Of a stretch of 10,493 nt of DNA, positions 1 through 6,477 are shown piece after piece. The first letter of the stretch is position 1, and every line of letters starts with the position of its first letter. The notes below the pieces were generated by a model. The model was not told where the DNA came from. It was given only the letters and a program-made list of their open reading frames with translations, and did no database searches. Source of the stretch: Verrucomicrobiales bacterium (GTDB lineage: Bacteria > Verrucomicrobiota > Verrucomicrobiia > Limisphaerales > UBA1100); NCBI GenBank assembly GCA_003517285.1, contig DPAW01000340.1:1488-11980 (forward strand), written 5' to 3'. The translations under genes were made by a program, and so were the position numbers.

Positions 1-80
1 AGGAACCCGAATCCCTTATCCGAGATTTCCAAGTAACCTTCGCCTTCCTCAGGCCAATCACCTTTGTTGTTTTTTGCCAT
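1..80 (-). CDS. rho: Transcription termination factor Rho, N-terminal start only (cut by window edge)
   Basis: The minus strand opens with ATG at 78-80 and reads through to the window edge, giving 26 residues that begin MAKNNKGDWPEEGEGYLEIS and continue DKGFGF. The pattern G-x-L-E-I-x-x-x-G-F-G-F is the start of the RNA-binding cold-shock-like domain of Rho, the hexameric RNA helicase that ends transcription. An in-frame stop upstream (about position 130 on the minus strand) means the protein starts here or very near here. It therefore lacks the long N-terminal extension seen in some Rho proteins. No clear Shine-Dalgarno site precedes the ATG. cysK lies 175 nt upstream on the same strand. The ATPase core lies outside the window, so the call rests on the N-terminal motif alone. 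Confidence 0.8.
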   Translation of the reverse strand, partial: MAKNNKGDWPEEGEGYLEISDKGFGF

Positions 81-189
81 TATATTATGGTGCGTGTTCG
101 AACGAGAATGACAGACAACGCCTGTAACAGTTCATCGAACGGGAATTCCCCAGCGAACCGAATTCGGTGGGAGGTGTGAAACCGGGCTT

Positions 190-218
190 ATTAAGGGCGA
201 AGCCAGCCGTGCTGGCAA
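190..218 (-). promoter_or_regulatory. Candidate sigma-70-type promoter for rho
   Basis: On the minus strand TTGCCA (218-213, 5 of 6 to TTGACA) and CTTAAT (195-190, 4 of 6 to TATAAT) are separated by exactly 17 nt. Transcription would start near 182 and give rho a leader of about 100 nt. The inverted repeat GCCAGC-CGT-GCTGGC (202-216) lies inside the -35/spacer segment and could be an operator. This was found by eye, and no consensus for this organism was available. Confidence 0.3.
202..216. repeat. Short perfect inverted repeat in the cysK-rho spacer
   Basis: GCCAGC (202-207) and GCTGGC (211-216) form a 6-bp stem with a 3-nt loop. No T-run follows it on the minus strand, the direction in which cysK and rho are read, so it does not look like a cysK terminator. 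On the plus strand five T's follow only after six more bases, and no plus-strand gene ends here. It overlaps the candidate rho promoter. Confidence 0.4.
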
Positions 219-255
219 CACCTTTTTATTGAAATTTTCAGGGCCAAATCCGGCG

Positions 256-1263
256 CTACGCAGTCGGATCCTGCACCGGCAGCTCAGCAGCCTTGGTACG
301 AGCCTCCTCAGCCAACGGGGTACTCAGATAACGTTCTCCTGTAGAGCAGGCCACGGTGACAATGGTTTTACCGGCATTCTCCGGCCGCTTGGCGAGTTCG
401 AGTGCCGCCACCACATTGGCGCCAGAGGAAATGCCGGCTAAAATCCCCTCTTTCAGGGCGAGCTCACGAGCCATGGCAAAGGCGTCATCGTTACTCACCT
501 TGATGCATTCGCCGACCTGATCAGAGCCGTCTTCCCCCTTAAGGTGGAGGTTGCCGGGCACGAAGCCGGCGCCAGTGCCTTGAATCTTATGGGGGCCGGG
601 CGTAACTTCTTCACCGGCTAATGTTTGGGAAATAACCGGGGAATCGGCCGGTTCCACGGCCACGGCCTGAAAGCTCTCTTTCTGAGGTTTTATGACTTCA
701 ACGCAACCGGTTAACGTTCCACCGGTGCCAACGCCGGCGACCACGATATCGACGGCACCTTCGGTGTCCTCCCAGATCTCCACGGCAGTTGTCTTGCGGT
801 GGATGGCCGGGTTGGCGGGGTTTTCAAATTGCTGCGGCACCCAGGCGTTTTCGGTTTCCGCGGCCAATTTTTCGGCCATGGCGATGGCGCCCTTCATGCC
901 CTTCGGGGCAGGCGTGAGCACGAGTTCGGCGCCCAGCATGGCCAGAAGAGTGCGGCGTTCAAGCGACATGCTCTCGGGCATGGTGAGGATAAGCCTGTAC
1001 CCCTTAGCAGCGGCTATAAAGGCCAGTGCAATACCGGTGTTGCCGCTGGTGGGCTCAATGATCACGGTATCCTTCGTCAAAGTGCCGTCGGATTCTGCCG
1101 TCTCGATCATGGACATGCCGATGCGATCTTTTACGCTCGAGAGCGGATTAAAAAATTCGCATTTCAGCAGTACGGTGGCATCTACGCCCTCGGTGACTTT
1201 GTTGAGTCGCACGAGCGGAGTGCCGCCCACGGTTTCCACGATGTTATTATAAATTTTACCCAT
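256..1263 (-). CDS. cysK: Cysteine synthase A (O-acetylserine sulfhydrylase)
   Basis: PLP-dependent enzyme that makes L-cysteine from O-acetylserine and sulfide in the cytoplasm, the last step of sulfur assimilation. The 335-residue protein starts [20 protein letters not shown], the usual N-terminus of the family. The PLP lysine is K45 in [11 protein letters not shown], the substrate-binding loop TSGNTG is at 72-77, and the PLP-phosphate loop GTGGT is at 179-183. The C-terminal STGERYLST motif is also present. Length is slightly above the usual 305-325, the excess being a short C-terminal tail. The frame stays open upstream to about 1620, but that stretch has no CysK homology and runs through the terminator and structured RNA, so ATG 1261-1263 is the start. 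An intrinsic terminator sits about 100 nt upstream, so cysK either has its own promoter in 1264-1355 or is controlled by readthrough. OASS-B (cysM) or a cystathionine beta-synthase-like enzyme is less likely. Confidence 0.95.
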   Translation of the reverse strand: MGKIYNNIVETVGGTPLVRLNKVTEGVDATVLLKCEFFNPLSSVKDRIGMSMIETAESDGTLTKDTVIIEPTSGNTGIALAFIAAAKGYRLILTMPESMSLERRTLLAMLGAELVLTPAPKGMKGAIAMAEKLAAETENAWVPQQFENPANPAIHRKTTAVEIWEDTEGAVDIVVAGVGTGGTLTGCVEVIKPQKESFQAVAVEPADSPVISQTLAGEEVTPGPHKIQGTGAGFVPGNLHLKGEDGSDQVGECIKVSNDDAFAMARELALKEGILAGISSGANVVAALELAKRPENAGKTIVTVACSTGERYLSTPLAEEARTKAAELPVQDPTA

Positions 1264-1355
1264 GATTCGAGATTCAGGTGGGGCAGAAATGAACACGGGA
1301 ACGGAGGATCGGGCAAGTATTTTCCCTTCAATTCCGCCTAACATGCAGAGGCATG

Positions 1356-1395
1356 AAAACAAAAAGTCCCTTCCAGACCGAAGTCCGGAAGGGAC
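1356..1395 (-). terminator. Intrinsic terminator with UUCG tetraloop, upstream of cysK
   Basis: A 9-bp stem pairs GTCCCTTCC (1366-1374) with GGAAGGGAC (1387-1395). After one mismatch it continues as a 3-bp stem, GAC/GTC. On the minus strand the loop is C-UUCG-G, the very stable tetraloop. The minus strand then reads TTTTTGTTTTC (1365-1355). On the plus strand the hairpin is followed by AAAAT, so the terminator acts only on minus-strand transcripts. No minus-strand protein gene ends just upstream, so it terminates the non-coding transcript from 1.4-2.5 kb. Confidence 0.85.
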
Positions 1396-2490
1396 AAAAT
1401 GGGGGGTGGGCGCTCGCCACGCGCTCTTTCCCGTTGCAATCGTTTGGCACCAGCCGAAGCAGGTCGATTGCTCCCCGACGCTATTCTCCGTGACGTGCGG
1501 AGTTGTCGGCCTCATAGCAGGGCCGTTCAAGGTCTTACGACACATGAATTTTCGGGTGAGGTTTATTTGCCCGCTCAGCCAGTGGTTGCGGCCACTGACC
1601 TGCGGACCAGGCTGGGACACGCCAGTATTAGATTCGCATCCTAGCCCTTTGGCAGCGGGTCGGCCATCGCTTGTGACGATGCGTTGGCCCGTGCCACGGG
1701 TCTCGCCTCTTATCCCTCAGGTTGCCATTTCACATACTTTGCAGCGCTGCGGTTTTTGCCGCATCGCCACGGTTTCGGATAGTTTTCACGGCCATCGTCT
1801 TCGGCACGTGGCTATCCCGACGGGAACCCCGGCTTTTGTTCTCCTTTCGGAGGATTTCGTCCGGCTGACTGTTTCCAGTCAATTTATGGCTTCCGCCGTG
1901 CTGATGTCACAGTAAGCAACCCACACCTAATTCAGGCAACTGCGTTCGGCTCAGATTCAAAGCAAATCCAAACGTCTCACTCAAATCTGAATCCCGAAGG
2001 ACTCGGATCCGGGCTGGCCTCGCCTGCAGCGTATTGTTCTTGGCACCCGAAGGTGCCGAGTCCTGCTGCCGGTTGAGCCGGCCAAGCTTGGGGCAGCTTC
2101 TGCTGGGATTGTTACGTCCCAGCACCCCTCGCTCCCTGTATGCCATTTCGCGATCGGTAATGCGCGAACATCACCGGGCATCCAGGTGAACATTGCCTTC
2201 TCCCCACTCGGCTTATTCCAGAAGAAAATCGTGATATCACCCCGTCAGAGACGGCGATCCTACACGACCTTAAACCAGGCCGAATGGTTTGATAGGGGGC
2301 AGGCGTATCAGCCCCACCTGCCCTTTCATTCCGGTTATCCCGGAATTTATCTTGAGAAGATTTCAGCCGGCAAGCCGGCCGTTGGCTTCTGTTCTTTCAA
2401 GGAACTGGAAACAGATTACCACATAACAGGGTTGGGTCTACCGATTGTTACAACCACGTTCTTCACATAGGGAGAAATAATATTTTAACT
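1366..2490 (-). ncRNA. Candidate large structured non-coding RNA, about 1.1 kb, unassigned family
   Basis: This stretch has no ORF with recognisable protein features but is packed with inverted repeats. Stems seen (plus coordinates): 2328-2334/2340-2346; 2297-2303/2317-2323; 2242-2246/2250-2254; 2171-2175/2185-2189; 2147-2152/2163-2168; 2101-2108/2117-2124; 2068-2072/2078-2082; 2042-2047/2052-2057; a long-range 9-bp helix 1998-2006/2056-2064; 1951-1957/1984-1990; 1867-1871/1876-1880; 1841-1844/1849-1852; 1748-1752/1759-1763; 1665-1669/1677-1681; 1580-1585/1592-1597; 1486-1490/1498-1502; 1436-1442/1465-1471. Strand is set by the loops: on the minus strand they read UUCG (2048-2051, 1455-1458, 1379-1382) and GAAA (1872-1875, 1845-1848). 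The same strand ends in an intrinsic terminator. The 5' end is placed near 2490 from a weak promoter-like sequence and is uncertain; the 3' end is firm. I see no RNase P, tmRNA, 6S, SRP, rRNA, T-box or known riboswitch signature. It could also be two adjacent RNAs, or an ORF-less ribozyme relic. Confidence 0.6.
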
Positions 2491-2496
2491 AGAGTT

Positions 2497-2525
2497 TAAA
2501 TATTGGCACTGAAAATAAGGTTCAA
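2497..2525 (-). promoter_or_regulatory. Weak candidate promoter for the structured RNA
   Basis: On the minus strand TTGAAC (2525-2520, 4 of 6 to the -35 consensus) is followed after 17 nt by TATTTA (2502-2497, 3 of 6 to the -10 consensus). A second -10-like TATTAT lies at 2482-2477 without a good -35. The AT-rich setting and the hairpin-dense region just downstream make a minus-strand start here plausible. The match itself is weak. Confidence 0.25.
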
Positions 2526-2544
2526 ACCGCTGACTGATTGATTG

Positions 2545-2585
2545 ATTCACAATGTTTTGAATAATGTTGTTCTGCCATTGTGAAT
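2545..2585. promoter_or_regulatory. Perfect 10-bp inverted repeat, possible operator in the divergent spacer
   Basis: ATTCACAATG (2545-2554) and CATTGTGAAT (2576-2585) are exact reverse complements. Their starts are 31 bp apart, close to three helical turns, so a dimeric regulator could bind both arms on one DNA face. The repeat lies between the RNA region (minus) and the lipoprotein gene (plus, start at 2615). A run of three TGAT/GATT units at 2535-2547 abuts the left arm. The surrounding 2471-2614 segment is clearly AT-rich and contains no gene. No regulator is identified. Confidence 0.45.
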
Positions 2586-2614
2586 AAATGTGAAAATATA
2601 CGGACTATCTGGGG

Positions 2615-3169
2615 ATGGTCTTCTCTTTACAGAAATGGGGTGAAAAGATTGGGTTGCGCGTGATGCGTTGGGTTTTTGGAATCTTGGGGTTGGCCGTATT
2701 GCTGGCAGGATGTAACTACCCCTTGGAGGTGCGAAAAGATAAGGCTGAGCTAGCGTTTTATATTGAGGAATTCGCCCAACCGGGAGTTCAGGTGCTGGAA
2801 ATGAGTTATTACCGGGCCAACCCCACCAAGGTGACGGTACAGCCCCGGCCGGTTTTGGTCGCTAATAGCGGGATGCTAAATAGTGCTGAATTGGTGGATT
2901 CACCGGATGGTTTATTTGCGATGCAGCTCAATTTCACCACGCGAGGGCAGCGGTTAATGGAGGAATTGACAACGTATTATCGGGATCGCCGGCTTTTTAT
3001 CGTGGCGGCACAATCTGATAGCAGCCAAACCAATGGCGTGAACAGCCGGTGCATCGGGGCGGCCTATATTCGGCAGACGATTCAGGCTGAGTCTATGCAG
3101 TTTACTCCGGATGCCGAACGCCCTGAGGTGGAGCGTTTGGTGGAATTACTTAATAAAACGCTACAATGA
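2615..3169 (+). CDS. Predicted lipoprotein with SecDF P1-head-like domain
   Basis: A protein of 184 residues with a lipoprotein signal: hydrophobic stretch 19-31 followed by LLAGC, placing the lipidated cysteine at 33. An internal ATG at 2663 (M17, MRWVFGILGLAVLLAGC) would give a more standard 16-residue signal peptide and may be the real start; the upstream ATG has GGGG directly before it. Residues about 79-184 resemble by eye the head domain of SecD/SecDF P1. The order is a PVLVANSGMLNSAELV strand, an AMQLNFTTRGQRLMEELT segment (compare the VSLTLxxEGAxxFAxLT pattern), then RDRRLFIVAAQSD, an AAYIRQTIQAESMQF stretch and a C-terminal PEVERLVELLN helix. No membrane segments of SecD follow, so this is not the translocase itself. 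It overlaps the next gene by ATGA, implying coupled translation and a shared envelope role. The exact function is unknown, and the domain assignment is inference from the motif pattern. Confidence 0.75.
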   Translation: MVFSLQKWGEKIGLRVMRWVFGILGLAVLLAGCNYPLEVRKDKAELAFYIEEFAQPGVQVLEMSYYRANPTKVTVQPRPVLVANSGMLNSAELVDSPDGLFAMQLNFTTRGQRLMEELTTYYRDRRLFIVAAQSDSSQTNGVNSRCIGAAYIRQTIQAESMQFTPDAERPEVERLVELLNKTLQ

Positions 3170-4221
3170 TTCGCGCGTTCTGGGGCATCGTTTTAGTTGT
3201 CGGGTTAACGGGGTGCAAGCCGCACCCTGCTCCACCAGCCAATGACCCCGTAGAGTCGGCGCCAGCGAAACCGAAACGCTGGTTTCAATTTCCAACCGAC
3301 AACCGTTCGTTGTTAAAGGAGAATTCCGAGGAGCAATTCTTTGCGCCGACCACCACCGTGCGCCCTTGGTCGAGTGGCTCATTTGGCTGTGTGCGAAACA
3401 GTGGCACGCGACTACATGAAGGGATCGATATCCTCAGCATAAAACGCGATGAGAATGAGGAGCCTATTGATTCTGTTCGCGCGGCGGCGGCTGGAAGCAT
3501 CGTTCATATCAATCACAACACGGCTGCATCAAATTACGGAAAATATGTGGTGGTAGCACATGAGGCGGACGGGCTTCCGTTTTACACTCTTTACGCCCAT
3601 CTGAGATCCGTTCACGCCGAACTTAAGACTGGCCAAGATGTCGGCGGCGGCGATGAACTGGGTGTACTGGGCCGCACCACAAATTATTCCGAGGGCATTG
3701 CTTCATGGCGTGCTCATTTGCATTTTGAAATCGGATTGCAAATCAATAGCCGCTTCAACGGCTGGTTTAAGCATTGGTATCGCGATGGTAACAATCTTCA
3801 TGGCCCGTGGAATGGCCTGAACCTGCTTGGCTTGGATGCTGCGGAAATCTTGAGGCAGGATCATGCCGGACAGTTTGAGATGGTTCCATACATTAGTGCA
3901 CTTCCCGTTCTCTGCCGGGTGCGCGTGCATCGGTCGAAGCTCGATTGGCTCGATCGATTCACTGAGTTGATTGATGAAAACCCCACAGTAGCTGATGATC
4001 CGGATGCTTGGGACTTGGATTTGAGTTTCTCCGGGATTCCAATCCGCGCCACGCCAGTTCGTGACCCGAAGCTAAAGAAAACAGCAAAATATGAGATTCT
4101 CAGCGTGGATGCCGATGTTCGCCGGAAGCATCCATGCAGCGGTCTGGTCTTTCCAAAAGGCCAGCAATGGGTCTTCACCAGCAAAGGCCAACGGCATATG
4201 GATCTGTTGATTTTCCGCTGA
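3166..4221 (+). CDS. M23-family (LytM/lysostaphin-type) metallopeptidase lipoprotein
   Basis: A predicted zinc endopeptidase that cuts peptidoglycan cross-links, anchored as a lipoprotein. The 351-residue protein starts with a short signal ending GLTGC, making C17 the lipidation site, followed by a proline-rich linker. The M23 domain spans about 65-195 with all expected residues: HxxxD at H84-D88 (HEGIDI), YAHL with H145, and HxH at H184/H186 (AHLHFEI). In LytM the equivalents of H84, D88 and H186 bind zinc, and the other two histidines are catalytic, so the enzyme should be active. About 150 C-terminal residues have no domain I recognise; they include a paired-cysteine possibility (C246 region and the SGLVF-preceding cysteine). 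There is no LysM domain or coiled coil. Its ATG overlaps the stop of the upstream lipoprotein gene by four bases, so the two are translationally coupled. A gap of 45 nt separates it from the aminotransferase gene. Confidence 0.9.
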   Translation: MIRAFWGIVLVVGLTGCKPHPAPPANDPVESAPAKPKRWFQFPTDNRSLLKENSEEQFFAPTTTVRPWSSGSFGCVRNSGTRLHEGIDILSIKRDENEEPIDSVRAAAAGSIVHINHNTAASNYGKYVVVAHEADGLPFYTLYAHLRSVHAELKTGQDVGGGDELGVLGRTTNYSEGIASWRAHLHFEIGLQINSRFNGWFKHWYRDGNNLHGPWNGLNLLGLDAAEILRQDHAGQFEMVPYISALPVLCRVRVHRSKLDWLDRFTELIDENPTVADDPDAWDLDLSFSGIPIRATPVRDPKLKKTAKYEILSVDADVRRKHPCSGLVFPKGQQWVFTSKGQRHMDLLIFR

Positions 4222-4266
4222 TTCGCTCTTGCCCAAACCCATTACGCTCCCTAATCTCCGCGCGCG

Positions 4267-5436
4267 ATGGAGTACCGACTTTCAGAACGGGCCGCCTCGT
4301 TGGCCCCTTCAATGACGCTGGCGATTACCGCCAAGGCCAAGGAATTGCGCGCTGCGGGCGAGGATGTCATTGGCCTTGGGGCCGGTGAACCAGATTTTGA
4401 CACCCCCGAACACATTAAGGCTGCAGCGGCTCAGGCGTTGGCCGATGGCTTTACCAAATACACTCCGGCCGCTGGCACGCCGGAATTGCGTGCAGCGGTG
4501 GCTCGCAAGTTTGAACGGGAAAATGGGCTGAGCTATGAACCGCAACAAATCATCGTTTCCAGTGGCGGCAAACATTCCTGCTATAACGTCATGATGGCGC
4601 TGTGTCAGGCTGGAGATGAAGTCATCATCCCGGCGCCGTATTGGCTCAGTTATCCTGAGATGGTCAAACTGGCCGGCGCGACCCCCAAGATCATCGCGAC
4701 CACCGACACCACTGAATTTAAGGTTACCCCCGATCAACTGCGCAGCGCCATCAACGACAAGACGCGGTTGTTTATCTTGAACTCACCGAGCAATCCGACC
4801 GGTTCAGTTTATACGCCTGAAGAAATCAGGGCGCTGGGCGACGTGTGTGTGGAAAAGGGCGTGCTTATTATGAGCGATGAGATATACGAAAAACTCATCT
4901 ACGGTGATGCCCGATTCCAGAGTGTGGCCGCTTGCTCGCCTGATCACCAGGCGCACACAATTATCGTCCACGGGCTGGCCAAAGCCTACTCAATGACCGG
5001 CTGGCGAATTGGGTTCATGGCAGCGCCCCTGCCTATCGCAAAGGCGATCAGCGCTATTCAGAGCCACAGCACCAGCAACCCGACGTCTTTTGCGCAATCG
5101 GGCGCCGTGGAGGCTTTGGACGGACCGCAGGACCACCTAGATGAATGGCTTGGCCATTTCAGTCAGCGCCGGTCGTTTGCCTGCGAGAAACTTAATGCGA
5201 TCAAAGGTGTTTCTTGTGTGAATTCCGAGGGGGCATTTTATCTGTTCCCGAACATTTCAGGCACAGGCATGAAGTCGGTGGAGTTCTGCGAACGCCTTCT
5301 GGCCGAGGTTAAGGTCGCCGCTGTGCCGGGCATTGCTTTTGGAAGTGACGATTACATACGCATCAGCTACGCCACCAGTATGGAGAATCTCCAGCAGGCA
5401 CTGGGGCGCGTGGAAAGTTTTGTGGGCTCGCTCTAA
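4267..5436 (+). CDS. aspC: Class I (fold type I) aspartate-type aminotransferase
   Basis: PLP enzyme that moves amino groups between aspartate and 2-oxoglutarate; relatives in this subgroup also act as prephenate or aromatic aminotransferases. The 389 residues match the family's length. Motifs: GLGAGEPDFDTP at 36-47, SGGK at 99-102 (the lysine corresponds to the distal-carboxylate-binding lysine of Thermus-type AspAT), SPSNPTG with N176, SDEIYEKL with D204 and Y207, the PLP Schiff-base lysine K239 in LAKAYSMTGWRIGF, and R365 in DYIRISYAT, which binds the substrate alpha-carboxylate. These features place it with subgroup Ib enzymes rather than E. coli-type AspC. The start MEYRLSERAASLAPS is typical; no Shine-Dalgarno site is visible. 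It follows the M23 gene after 45 nt and may be co-transcribed. Its stop overlaps the stop of convergent tsaD. Substrate specificity (aspartate versus prephenate) cannot be settled from sequence alone. Confidence 0.92.
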   Translation: MEYRLSERAASLAPSMTLAITAKAKELRAAGEDVIGLGAGEPDFDTPEHIKAAAAQALADGFTKYTPAAGTPELRAAVARKFERENGLSYEPQQIIVSSGGKHSCYNVMMALCQAGDEVIIPAPYWLSYPEMVKLAGATPKIIATTDTTEFKVTPDQLRSAINDKTRLFILNSPSNPTGSVYTPEEIRALGDVCVEKGVLIMSDEIYEKLIYGDARFQSVAACSPDHQAHTIIVHGLAKAYSMTGWRIGFMAAPLPIAKAISAIQSHSTSNPTSFAQSGAVEALDGPQDHLDEWLGHFSQRRSFACEKLNAIKGVSCVNSEGAFYLFPNISGTGMKSVEFCERLLAEVKVAAVPGIAFGSDDYIRISYATSMENLQQALGRVESFVGSL

Positions 5437-6467
5437 GCGGGTTCGGTCAATCTCCAGCTCGGGCGAATATCCGCCTGCCAATTAGTAGTGGGGATTACTT
5501 TTTGTAAATATCGTTCCCCTAACAGGCCGACCATGGCCGCGTTGTCTGTGCACAGATTTGACGGGGCGACTTGCAGATTGAGTTCATGTTTTTCGCAGGC
5601 CTGTTGGAATGCCTTGCGCAACCCGGTATTACAGGCAACCCCACCGGACAATGTAATGCAACCCAACCGTTGGCGTCGTGCTGCCCGGATAGTTTTCTTA
5701 ACCAACACCTCCACAATGGTCGCCTGAATGCTGGCGCAAAGGTCCGGCAGCGCGACATCCTCTTCCGCCAGATCCGGATGTTTCTCTAGGAAATAACGGA
5801 CCGAAGTTTTTAGGCCGCTAAAGCTGAAATCGTGGTTATCCTGATTTAACATCGGTCGGGCAAAAGTGTAGGCCTCAGGATTCCCCTGGGTGGCGAGCCG
5901 GTCTATAATCGGGCCACCTGGATAGCCTAGCCCCAGCAGTTTTGCACATTTATCAAAACATTCGCCGGCGGCATCGTCTTGTGTGCTACCAATAATGGCA
6001 TGGTCAAGAGGATGATCTACCTGTGCCAGCAAGGTGTGGCCGCCACTGATCACCAATGAAATATTTGGCTGAAAACCCTCCCAGTAGGCCCGCGGCGGAT
6101 TCCCTTGGAACCACGGCGAATATAGATGCGCTTCAACATGGTTTACACCAATCAATGGAACTTTAAGGGCAAAAGCCATTGACTGAGCGGCTTTCCAGCC
6201 GATCATCAAGGCTGGAGGAAGGCCCGGCCCTTGAGTCGCGCAAATGGCGTTGAGCTCCGATGCTGCAAAACCGGCTTGAACCAATGCTTCCCTAACAACG
6301 GGCTGAAGATTGACAAGATGTTCACGAGTTGCGAGTTCAGGGACTACACCGCCATACTCAGCGTGAATTTTTATCTGCGATGAAACAACAACAGACCTAA
6401 CGCTGCTATCCTCAATAATCGCCGCGCTGGTTTCGTCGCAGGAACTTTCAATAGCCAGCAAGCGCAT
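5433..6467 (-). CDS. tsaD: tRNA N6-threonylcarbamoyladenosine transferase TsaD
   Basis: Transfers the threonylcarbamoyl group from TC-AMP to A37 of ANN-decoding tRNAs, working with TsaB and TsaE in bacteria. The 344 residues match the usual length. The ASKHA fold is evident: MRLLAIESSCDETS at 1-14, the metal-binding HVEAH at 110-114, SGGHT at 141-145, YPGGPIIDRLA at 182-192, FSFSGLKTSV at 214-223, LSGGVACN at 273-280, and CTDNAAM at 306-312, whose D308 completes the metal site. It is intact. It is the last gene of a minus-strand operon, starting 10 nt after the stop of the ctp gene with no strong ribosome binding site, so it is probably translated by coupling. Neither tsaB nor tsaE is in the window. 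Confidence 0.96.
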   Translation of the reverse strand: MRLLAIESSCDETSAAIIEDSSVRSVVVSSQIKIHAEYGGVVPELATREHLVNLQPVVREALVQAGFAASELNAICATQGPGLPPALMIGWKAAQSMAFALKVPLIGVNHVEAHLYSPWFQGNPPRAYWEGFQPNISLVISGGHTLLAQVDHPLDHAIIGSTQDDAAGECFDKCAKLLGLGYPGGPIIDRLATQGNPEAYTFARPMLNQDNHDFSFSGLKTSVRYFLEKHPDLAEEDVALPDLCASIQATIVEVLVKKTIRAARRQRLGCITLSGGVACNTGLRKAFQQACEKHELNLQVAPSNLCTDNAAMVGLLGERYLQKVIPTTNWQADIRPSWRLTEPA

Positions 6468-6477
6468 GATCAGCGAA

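Noticed and set aside
202..227. Plus-strand intrinsic terminator
   Set aside because: The T-run begins six bases after the stem, and no plus-strand gene ends upstream.
1264..1620. N-terminal extension of the cysK frame to 454 residues
   Set aside because: The extension has no homology pattern, passes through the intrinsic terminator hairpin and structured RNA, and the canonical CysK N-terminus begins at 1263.
1821..1835. Plus-strand resemblance to the RNase P 3' motif (GGAACCCCGGCTT)
   Set aside because: The partner strand of the RNase P core helix and the other conserved segments are absent, and the terminator and tetraloops point to the opposite strand.
692..1915. Open frames on the plus strand opposite cysK and the RNA region
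   Set aside because: They mirror the strong codon structure of cysK or are chance openings in GC-rich hairpin DNA. No domain, signal or ribosome binding site supports them.
1907..2470. Short open frames of 70-94 residues in the RNA region (both strands)
   Set aside because: They overlap perfect stem-loops, have low-complexity composition typical of non-coding DNA and match no protein pattern I know.
1366..2490. RNase P RNA, tmRNA, group I or II intron, T-box or cobalamin riboswitch
   Set aside because: I looked for the conserved RNase P core, the tmRNA tag and acceptor ends, the intron domain V/P7 core, the T-box bulge sequence and the B12-box, and saw none. A distant or degenerate member cannot be excluded by eye.
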